DNA of 9,198 bases from Candidatus Omnitrophota bacterium (GTDB lineage Bacteria; Omnitrophota; Koll11; Pluralincolimonadales; Pluralincolimonadaceae). The stretch lies in contig JAKLIT010000050.1 of NCBI GenBank assembly GCA_022709465.1, positions 1-9,198 on the forward strand. Reading direction: 5' to 3'. Shown here piece after piece: positions 1-6,507 of this stretch; the stretch's first letter is position 1, and each line of letters starts with the position of its first letter. A program made the translations under genes and the position numbers. The notes beneath the pieces were generated by a model. It made no database searches, was not told the origin of the DNA, and saw only the letters and a program-made list of their open reading frames with translations.

Positions 1-806
1 AACTTTGCGCGAAAAGAGGGGTAAGGACACTACTTGTGAGCCACGGTTCGCATGTCCGGCCGAAGAACGAACCGGAGAGGATAGAGTGGGGTGAACACGG
101 CAGGGCGCTTCTCAGGGCGCCGTTCTCGGATATAGCGCTGCAGACGCCGGTCGCGGAGGGTTACATCGATGCCTTCGGGACGGAAAGCAGGGTAATAAAA
201 ACGGGCCCACTCATATGGGGAAGGCCGGTGGAGCGCAAGAAGAACGGCGTGAGGACCATCGTGCATGCCGGCACGCCTAAAGCGGCGAACAGCTTAAGGC
301 CTTTTGTCTACGAGACCCCGGATGAGTATATACGCGGCATATGCGAGCTCGCCGCGGCCGTAGAAGGGATAAGGGACGCTGTCTTGATCGTGCGTTTCAG
401 GCCGTCACCGGAGATAAGCGCCGAGGACATAAAGGATCTCGTCCCGTTCTCCGGCAAGGTAAAGCTCAGCATGGATGGGCCTTTCTCGGCCGCGCTCGGG
501 TCGGCGGACCTGCTTGTGAGTTTTTCGTCGACGACGATCGAGGAAGCCCTGCAGAACAGGGTCCCCGTGCTGCTTTACGGAGGATCGGGGCGCTATAAGC
601 ATGTAGAAGCGGCTGAAATCGATGGGCGTTCGCCTGCAGCTCGTTCTGCGGTGTACCACGTGGCCCGCGCGGAAGACCTGGAGCATGCGATATCGGAGAT
701 ACTGGGACTCGGAATAGACGGACAGGGTCGCGACAGAGGTTCATTCGACAAGTACATATACGATAAAAATGGAAGGGAGTCCATGGCGGATTTGCTTAAG
801 ATATGA
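1..806 (+). CDS. GT-B-type glycosyltransferase-like protein, 5' partial
   Basis: This is the C-terminal part of a gene that starts before the window. The frame is open from base 3 to the TGA at 804-806 (267 codons visible). A GTG at 36 with AAGG nine bases upstream could pass for a start, but the codons before it read VRTLLVSHGSHV, a beta strand running into a His-Gly turn that looks like the middle of a GT-B protein, so I treat 36 as internal. The visible part has a Rossmann-like half: a VRTIVHAGTP strand (about 249-278), an IVRFRPSPE stretch (about 387-413) in the place where many GT-B transferases have a basic/His-Pro nucleotide-binding motif, and SFSSTTIEEALQ (519-554), the Ser/Thr-rich loop followed by the E of the donor site. 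It probably transfers a sugar at the inner face of the membrane. It shares ATGA with the next gene. The family assignment comes from fold-like motifs only; donor and acceptor are unknown. Confidence 0.72.
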   Translation, partial: LCAKRGVRTLLVSHGSHVRPKNEPERIEWGEHGRALLRAPFSDIALQTPVAEGYIDAFGTESRVIKTGPLIWGRPVERKKNGVRTIVHAGTPKAANSLRPFVYETPDEYIRGICELAAAVEGIRDAVLIVRFRPSPEISAEDIKDLVPFSGKVKLSMDGPFSAALGSADLLVSFSSTTIEEALQNRVPVLLYGGSGRYKHVEAAEIDGRSPAARSAVYHVARAEDLEHAISEILGLGIDGQGRDRGSFDKYIYDKNGRESMADLLKI

Positions 807-2599
807 AATCACGTAAAAAGACGGATGCTGTCTGGTTCTTCCTGAAGCGCTATAAACGTATCTATGTAACGATGTTATTCGTGACGATCGGGTATTCGGT
901 ACTTGAGAGCGCAAATATATCGATGTTCCTGCCGCTGTTCACCTCGGTAATGGGCGAAGGTGAGCCTGCCGGTAAAATGTTCGTTGTGCTGGACAGGGTA
1001 ATAGCATTTTTGCCGTTCCAGGATCGTTTCGTGAACGCCTGCGTGCTGATTGTTGCGATACTCGTAGTGAAAGAAGCGCTCGGCTTTGCAAGGAATTACC
1101 TGATAGGATACGGTGTAGGGAAGGTCACGACCGACGTTAAGGAGGAGATGTTCATAAAATATGTCGATTCCGATTACCAGTATTTCCTGGACAATAAGCA
1201 GGGGCGGCTCATCTACAACATGCTGACCGCCACAGGGCGCCTCGGAAACTGCCTGCAGTTCGTGCCAGACCTGATTACCGCCCTTTTGATGACGCTTACG
1301 ATCGGAGCGCTGTTATTTACGATATCATTCAAGGTCACTATGCTGCTGTTGTTCGTAGCCATCGGCTTTAACGTAATGACCCAGATGCTTGCAAGGAGGG
1401 TCTCCTATCATATAGGGACGGAGCGCGCTACAGTAAGCACAAGAGCAAACGTTATTGCAAACGAAGTGATAGATGGTATTAAACACATAAAAGTCTTCGG
1501 TTCATCGGAATTCTGGAGGCTGAATTTCGAGAAGTCTGTCCGAAGGTTCAAAGAACTTGTAATAACGGATTTCATGTGGATAGGAGTACCGGAGAGATTC
1601 ATGCAGCTTCTTCCTGCCGTAGCGCTTATTGTCGTAGCGGTATTCTTCAAATATTTCAAGGGGGCATCCAGCAGCGCAATCGGTTCCCAGATAGCGTTGA
1701 TGGGCATATACATATATGCATTTTACCGGCTTATACCCTATCTGACGTCGTTCGGCAGGCTTCGTATGCAGATAATGGGCGCCTTACCCGAAGTCGAGAT
1801 ATTATACGACGAACTTCACCAAGATACGAACCAAATCAAGGACGGAGATAAGGAGATAAAGGAGTTCAGGAGGGAACTGAGGTTCGAAGGCGTAGGATTC
1901 GGATATAAAGGGAAGAAGGAACTTCTTGAGGGAATAAGCTTCGCGATCGAAAAGGGCAAGACCACCGCTATTGTGGGCGCATCCGGGAGCGGCAAGACCA
2001 CGCTGATAAATCTCATTGTAAGGCTCTTTGTGCCCGATGAAGGCAGGATAACCCTGGACGGGACAGACCTCAGGGATATTAAGTACGCTTCGCTGATAAA
2101 GCTGATCGGGATGGTGAGCCAGGACACGTTCATATTCAATGCGACTATAAATGAGAACATTATCTTCGGGCTGAAGTCAGTGACGCACGAACGGCTCGTC
2201 AACGCGTGCAAACTCGCAAACGCGCACGATTTTATAAGCAATTTCCCCGAAGGTTACGAGACGGTCGTCGGCGATAAGGGTTTGAAGCTGTCGGGCGGGC
2301 AGAGGCAGAGGATAGCCATAGCGCGCGCGATAATCAGGGACCCGGAGATACTGATACTAGACGAGGCGACGAGCTCGCTCGATTACCATTCAGAAGCGAC
2401 CGTGCAGGAAGCAATAAACGAGGTGTCGAAGAACAGGACCGTAATAGTCGTCGCACACAGGCTTTCTACGATAATCGACGCGGACAAAATAATAGTCATG
2501 GACAAGGGCAGGATAGTTGAGGAAGGCACGCACGCCGCGCTAATAAAGAAAGAAGGGGTCTACAGGGCTCTATATGAAAGACAGCAGAAGACGATATAG
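803..2599 (+). CDS. ABC exporter, fused permease and ATPase (MsbA/PglK type)
   Basis: The protein is 598 residues, the usual length for a half-transporter that works as a homodimer. Residues 1-325 form the membrane domain, with hydrophobic segments near 20-48, 78-98, 152-175, 177-195, 266-284 and 296-315. Residues about 358-598 form the ATPase: Walker A GASGSGKTT at 392-400, Q-loop Gln440, signature LSGGQ at 496-500, Walker B ILILD at 516-520 with catalytic Glu521, D-loop SSLD at 524-527 and switch His552. All catalytic residues are present, so it should be active. Members of this group flip lipid-linked sugars or glycolipids outward; given its neighbours, the likely cargo is the glycan or lipid-linked oligosaccharide made by this operon, but the sequence does not prove the substrate. 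The ATG overlaps the previous stop (ATGA), so translation is probably coupled. The membrane half is visibly more AT-rich than the ATPase half and the following genes. Confidence 0.95.
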   Translation: MKSRKKTDAVWFFLKRYKRIYVTMLFVTIGYSVLESANISMFLPLFTSVMGEGEPAGKMFVVLDRVIAFLPFQDRFVNACVLIVAILVVKEALGFARNYLIGYGVGKVTTDVKEEMFIKYVDSDYQYFLDNKQGRLIYNMLTATGRLGNCLQFVPDLITALLMTLTIGALLFTISFKVTMLLLFVAIGFNVMTQMLARRVSYHIGTERATVSTRANVIANEVIDGIKHIKVFGSSEFWRLNFEKSVRRFKELVITDFMWIGVPERFMQLLPAVALIVVAVFFKYFKGASSSAIGSQIALMGIYIYAFYRLIPYLTSFGRLRMQIMGALPEVEILYDELHQDTNQIKDGDKEIKEFRRELRFEGVGFGYKGKKELLEGISFAIEKGKTTAIVGASGSGKTTLINLIVRLFVPDEGRITLDGTDLRDIKYASLIKLIGMVSQDTFIFNATINENIIFGLKSVTHERLVNACKLANAHDFISNFPEGYETVVGDKGLKLSGGQRQRIAIARAIIRDPEILILDEATSSLDYHSEATVQEAINEVSKNRTVIVVAHRLSTIIDADKIIVMDKGRIVEEGTHAALIKKEGVYRALYERQQKTI

Positions 2600-4298
2600 G
2601 GATTTCGAGATCCTGGATTGCACCATCAGGGACGGCGGCTACCTTAACGACTGGAAGTTCGATAAGGGGCTTGTAAGGGAGGTCTACAGGGCCGTATCCA
2701 AGGCGGGCGTCCCGGTCATCGAGATAGGGTTCAGGGGGACGGATGAGCATTTTGACAGGAAGAAGTACGGCCCCTGGAGGTTCTCGGACGAGGCGCTGCT
2801 GAAAGAGACGGTGGAGGGGATAGACGGCGCGAAGATCGCGTTAATGGGTGACTTCGGCAGGATATCGGCGGATGATTTTGTCCCGCGCGCGGAAAGCGCG
2901 GCCGATATCGTGAGGATAGCCGCGCATAAGGGTGATATTGCGGAAACGATCAGGATCCTCGGCAGGATAAAGAAGAAGGGCTATAAGACGTCGCTTAACG
3001 CGATGGGTTACGGCAATTACACGAAAGCGGAACTGAGGAAGTTCGCCTCGATGGTCAGGAACGCGGGGCTCGATTATGTGTATGCCGTTGACAGCTACGG
3101 CTCGGTCTTCCCGAACGAGATAGAGGGCCTTATAGATCCCCTGCTCGGCATCCGCGGAACGAAGGTCGGTTTCCATCCGCATAACAGCCTGCAGATGGCG
3201 TTCGCGAACACGCTTGAGGCGGTCCGCTGCGGTGCGGATATCGTCGATTCGACGTTCTACGGCATAGGCCGCGGAGCGGGCAACCTCCCGACCGAGATAA
3301 TCGTGCTTTATAAGGAGCTGTTAGGCGACGGGAAATATAACGCTATCCCCGTCCTGAACTGCATAGACAGGTATTTCCTGCCGATGAAGAAAGAGATCGA
3401 CTGGGGATACCAGCTTCCGTTCATGCTCTCAGGGATGTATAAGTGCCACCCGAACTACGCGAGCGGCCTGATAAATTACAGGGAGTATACGATAGACGAG
3501 ATATGCAAGGCGATGGAGATAATCGAGAGGAAGAACCCCCTCGGTTACAAGCCGGCCATATTAAAGGAGATAATCGAGGACGGGCTTATCGGCAAGATGA
3601 AGGCCCCCACCGGCGGAAAGCGCCAGGCGGGGAGCAGGAAAGGGAGGGTTTCTGTCCCGTATGCGGGCAGGCACGCTGGAAAGGACTTTCTCATACTGGC
3701 AAACGGCCCCTCGCTAAAACAGAACAAGGACAAGATCGGAGCGTTCATAAAGAAGACGGACCCCGTCATACTCGGCGCGAACAACCTTTCGGGACTGTTC
3801 ACTCCGCATTACCACGCCTTCAACAACAGGAAACGTTTCATGGATTATTCCGGGACCGTATCCCCGGCGTCAAAATTGCTCATCAGCGAGCATTTTCCCG
3901 CGGAATTTGTCAGGGAATACACGAAGAGGCCGTACGAGAAGCTTTATTTCAACGACGTGCTGAACGAACATTTCGGCATCGATCGCGGGATAATCCGGAC
4001 GAATTGCAGGACGATATCTGTCCTGCTTATAGGCGCGGCGATAGTGATGGGCGCTAAGAGGATATTCGTCGCCGGGATGGACGGATATCTCGGGCAGGGC
4101 ACCGAAAGGAAGGCGCTTTATTACAACGAGAAAGACGAGAAGACGGACAAGCAGATGATAATTGAAAGGCATATGTGGTGCCAGAGGTTCCTGGAGGAGA
4201 TAGAGGCATACCTGCAAAAGAACGGCAGGGAAGGTATCCATATCATAACGCCCACTACGTATAAGGCGTTCTATAAAAGCGTGGAGAATTACCTATGA
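2574..4298 (+). CDS. Fusion: DRE-TIM aldolase (HMGL-like) + GT42/DUF115-like C-terminal domain
   Basis: The 574-residue protein has two domains. Residues 10 to about 340 are a DRE-TIM metallolyase barrel related to 4-hydroxy-2-oxovalerate aldolase: DCTIRDGG at 15-22 (Arg19, Asp20), metal-binding His201-x-His203 in GFHPHNS, and GRGAGNLPTE at 232-241. Such enzymes make or break C-C bonds next to the pyruvate enolate using a divalent metal. A basic Gly/Lys/Arg-rich linker follows (about 342-369). Residues 370-574 look like a GT42 sialyltransferase or DUF115 domain: LANGPSL at 375-381, GANN at 401-404, FNN at 416-418, AGMDGY at 500-505, then His533 and IITPTTY at 557-563. From memory these line up in order with Campylobacter CstII, His533 falling where its catalytic His188 lies. 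The ATG lies 26 bases inside the ABC gene, with AGGG six bases upstream; the gene shares ATGA with the next. I infer an enzyme that makes an ulosonate and transfers it, or that couples two steps of one pathway. The aldolase fold is sure; the transferase activity is not. Confidence 0.85.
   Translation: MKDSRRRYRDFEILDCTIRDGGYLNDWKFDKGLVREVYRAVSKAGVPVIEIGFRGTDEHFDRKKYGPWRFSDEALLKETVEGIDGAKIALMGDFGRISADDFVPRAESAADIVRIAAHKGDIAETIRILGRIKKKGYKTSLNAMGYGNYTKAELRKFASMVRNAGLDYVYAVDSYGSVFPNEIEGLIDPLLGIRGTKVGFHPHNSLQMAFANTLEAVRCGADIVDSTFYGIGRGAGNLPTEIIVLYKELLGDGKYNAIPVLNCIDRYFLPMKKEIDWGYQLPFMLSGMYKCHPNYASGLINYREYTIDEICKAMEIIERKNPLGYKPAILKEIIEDGLIGKMKAPTGGKRQAGSRKGRVSVPYAGRHAGKDFLILANGPSLKQNKDKIGAFIKKTDPVILGANNLSGLFTPHYHAFNNRKRFMDYSGTVSPASKLLISEHFPAEFVREYTKRPYEKLYFNDVLNEHFGIDRGIIRTNCRTISVLLIGAAIVMGAKRIFVAGMDGYLGQGTERKALYYNEKDEKTDKQMIIERHMWCQRFLEEIEAYLQKNGREGIHIITPTTYKAFYKSVENYL
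2861..2909. repeat. 9-bp perfect inverted repeat with nested GC-rich stem, intragenic
   Basis: GATATCGGC (2861-2869) is the exact reverse complement of GCCGATATC (2901-2909), 31 bases apart. Between them CCGCGC (2883-2888) pairs with GCGCGG (2896-2901) over a seven-base loop. It lies within the aldolase domain coding sequence (Asp/Ala/Arg-rich codons), so GC-rich codon use may explain it. No function is evident. Confidence 0.3.
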
Positions 4299-5029
4299 AG
4301 ATCGTCGGGGTCATACCGGCCCGTTTCAGGTCATCGAGGTTCCCGGGCAAGCCGTTGGCGGAGATATGCGGCAGGCCGCTCGTATGGTGGGTATACAAAC
4401 AGGCCGTGAAGGTCAAGGAGCTCGGAAAGGTGTATGTCGCCACCGACGACGGCAGGATAGCGCTGGCATGCAAAAAGCTCTCAATACCTTATGTGATGAC
4501 ATCCGGCAGGCATCCGACAGGGACGGACAGGGTCGCCGAGGTAGCGCGGAAAGTGAAGGCGGACATCTACGTGAACATCCAGGGCGATGAGCCGCTTCTC
4601 AAGCCCGCGATGATAAAGAGCGCCATAAGGCCCCTGCTTAAGGGCAAACCCGGCTTTGGCGTCACGAACCTCATGTCGGAGATACGCAACCCGAGGGAGA
4701 TCACGAGCCCGACAGTCCCGAAGGTCGCGGTCAACCTGGACGGCGACGCGGTATTCCTCTCGAGGGCGCCGATACCGTTCCCGAAGAGGGGCGGTGCCGC
4801 GCGGTATTACAAGCAGGTTTGCGTATACGGTTTCAGGAGGAAGGCATTGCTGGCGTTCGGAAGGCTCCCGAGGGGGGCCTCAGAGCTGATAGAGGATATC
4901 GAGCTGTTGCGGTTCATAGAGAACGGCATAAAGGTCAGGATGATCGAAGTTAAAAGCGGCAGTATGGCGGTCGATACGCCTGAGGACCTTGAGGCGGTAA
5001 AGAAGATAATATGCAAAAACCGGGCGTAA
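4295..5029 (+). CDS. KdsB-like CMP-ulosonate cytidylyltransferase, divergent
   Basis: The protein is 244 residues, close to the 245-250 of KdsB. It should join CTP and a 2-keto-3-deoxy sugar acid to give the CMP-sugar and pyrophosphate in the cytoplasm. The nucleotide-binding start VIPARFRSSRFPGKPL (6-21), the TGTDRVAEV segment (75-83), the metal-binding QGDEP (96-100) and the C-terminal VDTPEDL (226-232) match KdsB well. The sugar side differs: in KdsB the stretch HLGIYGYR carries a conserved His, but here it reads KQVCVYGFR (173-181) with Gln174 in that place, and the KdsB Glu-Gln pair before LR is Glu203-Leu204 here (DIELLRF, 201-207). The substrate may therefore be an ulosonic acid other than Kdo, so I give no gene symbol. 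GGAG at 4283-4286, eight bases before the ATG, is a good ribosome binding site. It overlaps the aldolase fusion by 4 bases and the radical SAM gene by 19, which suggests one pathway. Confidence 0.9.
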   Translation: MKIVGVIPARFRSSRFPGKPLAEICGRPLVWWVYKQAVKVKELGKVYVATDDGRIALACKKLSIPYVMTSGRHPTGTDRVAEVARKVKADIYVNIQGDEPLLKPAMIKSAIRPLLKGKPGFGVTNLMSEIRNPREITSPTVPKVAVNLDGDAVFLSRAPIPFPKRGGAARYYKQVCVYGFRRKALLAFGRLPRGASELIEDIELLRFIENGIKVRMIEVKSGSMAVDTPEDLEAVKKIICKNRA

Positions 5030-6507
5030 TATTCATCAACCCGTCGCTGGCGCAGGACGGGGGCAAATGCGACGAGGTGCTGTTCCCGTTCGCCGCCATC
5101 ATGCTGCTCGCGACGATCCTCGACAAGTCAGGATACGACGTGACGATAATCGACGGCAATATGTATACGCCGGCGGAATGCATAGAGAAGGTGCGCGCGG
5201 CGGCCGATGAGAACACGGTCTTCGCGGGATTTTCCGTTATGACCTCGCAGGTCAAATGGGCATATGAGGTGTCCGGCGCGCTGAAGAAGTCGAACCCGGG
5301 GCTTAAGATAGTGTGGGGAGGGGTGCACGCAACATTGTATCCGGAGCAGACGATCGCGGACCCGCTGGTCGACATCATTGCCGTGAACGAGGCATGCAGT
5401 TCGATAGCGATGCTGGCGGAGGCGTTGAGGACGGGCGGGGACCTCTCGCGGGTGCCGGGAATATACTTCAAGAAGGACGGCAAGGTGGCCAGGAACGCGC
5501 CGTACCTGCCGGATGACATCACGAAGATCCCGCAGATAGATTTCTCGCTCTTCGACGCGCTTCGTTACGCCAGGAACAACCTTCTGCCGAAAGCATACGA
5601 TCTCCCGCTTAAGGATGTCGTGATGATGCCGATAATCACGGGGCTCGGATGCGCCTATAAATGCTCGTTCTGCATAAACGTGATCCTGAACAGGAAATAC
5701 CGATATATGGAAGCGAAGGATATTGTGGACAGGATCGAGTACCTGCAGAAAGAATACGGCGCGAATTTCTTCCAGCTGCTGGACGAGGATTTCTTTATAA
5801 ATAAGAAGAGGACGATGGATTTTATCGAGATCGTCGAGAAGAGGGGGCTCAAGTTCTATTTCAGGCCGTGGATGCGCGTATCGTATTTCAGGGACAATTA
5901 CATATCGGAAGATGTTGCGAAGCGGCTCGAGAAGATAGGCATGGTAACGGCCGTAATGGGGGCCGAGTGCGGTTCACAGGCGATGCTCGACAGGATACAC
6001 AAGCAGATAAAGGTGGAAGACACCGTTAACGCGGCAAAGACGCTTTCAAAGACGAAGATCGTGCCGAGGTATTCAATGATGGTAGGGCTTCCCGGGGAGA
6101 CGAAGGAAGACATACTGGCAACCTACCGGCTCGCGCTGAAACTGAAGGATATTGACCGCAGGTCGGATATACCGATACTCAGTTTTGCCGCTTATCCGGG
6201 CTCGCCGATATATAACGATGCGGTAAAGAAATACGGCCTGAAAGAGCCCGGCAGTCTGGCGGAATGGGCGGCCCTTGATTTCTCGGGCTTTCTCGGATTC
6301 TATTCGGCGCAGGGCAAGCCGTGGATATTCGACATGAAGATATTCGAGAGGATGAATAATTATTACAACATCGGGTTCCAGTTCTCGCCAAGGAAGACGT
6401 TGCGCAACGGGTTGCTCTACCCGTTGCTCAGGGCGGTTATCAGGTTCAGGTTCGTTACGGGATGGTTCGGTTTACCGTTCGAGGAGTATATACTCGGATG
6501 CCGTTAG
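5011..6507 (+). CDS. B12-binding-domain radical SAM enzyme
   Basis: The protein is 498 residues. Residues 1 to about 165 form a Rossmann-like cobalamin-binding-type domain: an IFINPS strand at 7-12, the alpha/beta repeat GYDVTIIDGN at 41-50, and VWGGVHAT at 101-108. It has no DxHxxG motif, as is common in this class, so cobalamin would bind without a His ligand. The radical SAM barrel follows: the iron-sulfur motif CAYKCSFC with Cys214, Cys218 and Cys221, GAECGSQ at 318-323, MVGLPGET at 357-364 and the typical YPGSPIY at 395-401. About 90 further residues, ending in a basic hydrophobic stretch (462-490), could lie against the membrane. Such enzymes do methylations, ring rearrangements and similar radical chemistry; within a glycan operon a sugar or lipid substrate is likely, but nothing here identifies it. 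The ATG is 19 bases inside the synthetase gene, with a weak AAGAAG upstream. Confidence 0.92.
   Translation: MQKPGVIFINPSLAQDGGKCDEVLFPFAAIMLLATILDKSGYDVTIIDGNMYTPAECIEKVRAAADENTVFAGFSVMTSQVKWAYEVSGALKKSNPGLKIVWGGVHATLYPEQTIADPLVDIIAVNEACSSIAMLAEALRTGGDLSRVPGIYFKKDGKVARNAPYLPDDITKIPQIDFSLFDALRYARNNLLPKAYDLPLKDVVMMPIITGLGCAYKCSFCINVILNRKYRYMEAKDIVDRIEYLQKEYGANFFQLLDEDFFINKKRTMDFIEIVEKRGLKFYFRPWMRVSYFRDNYISEDVAKRLEKIGMVTAVMGAECGSQAMLDRIHKQIKVEDTVNAAKTLSKTKIVPRYSMMVGLPGETKEDILATYRLALKLKDIDRRSDIPILSFAAYPGSPIYNDAVKKYGLKEPGSLAEWAALDFSGFLGFYSAQGKPWIFDMKIFERMNNYYNIGFQFSPRKTLRNGLLYPLLRAVIRFRFVTGWFGLPFEEYILGCR
6398..6425. repeat. Perfect 12-base palindrome overlapping a 7-bp stem-loop, intragenic
   Basis: CGTTGCGCAACG at 6398-6409 is a perfect palindrome. 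Sharing its last bases, AACGGGT (6406-6412) pairs with ACCCGTT (6419-6425) across a six-base loop TGCTCT. The two structures are mutually exclusive. They lie in the coding sequence of the radical SAM gene, about 80 bases before its stop, and no T-run follows, so this is not an intrinsic terminator. It may be chance. Confidence 0.4.
6481..6486 (+). promoter_or_regulatory. Ribosome binding site GAGGAG deciding the start of the next gene
   Basis: GAGGAG lies 11 bases before the ATG at 6498, inside the end of the radical SAM gene. The other candidate start, ATG at 6462, has no purine-rich site before it and would overlap the upstream gene by 46 bases. I therefore choose 6498, which overlaps by only 10 bases. 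The spacing is a little long, so this is likely but not certain. Confidence 0.55.

Noticed and set aside
3599..3682. Possible frameshift or gene boundary between the aldolase and the GT42-like domain
   Set aside because: The frame continues without a stop through a basic Gly/Lys/Arg-rich linker and no new start with a ribosome binding site appears, so a real fusion is simpler.
3443..4057. A 204-codon plus-strand frame inside the aldolase fusion gene
   Set aside because: It is a frame-shifted reading of the fusion gene, with a very Arg/Gln/Gly-rich product lacking hydrophobic core segments. The main frame carries clear motifs on both sides, so a frameshift is not needed to explain it.
4950..5522. 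A 190-codon minus-strand open frame across the synthetase/radical SAM junction
   Set aside because: It lies opposite the B12-binding domain coding sequence, is Ser/Pro/Ala-rich and low in complexity, and has no domain pattern or ribosome binding site that I can see.
6406..6425. Stem-loop considered as an intrinsic terminator
   Set aside because: No T-run follows the stem and the sequence continues as coding DNA through the rest of the gene.
6462..6497. Upstream ATG at 6462 as the start of the sixth gene
   Set aside because: It has no ribosome binding site and would make a 46-base overlap; the ATG at 6498 has GAGGAG before it. The extra 12 residues show no recognisable feature.
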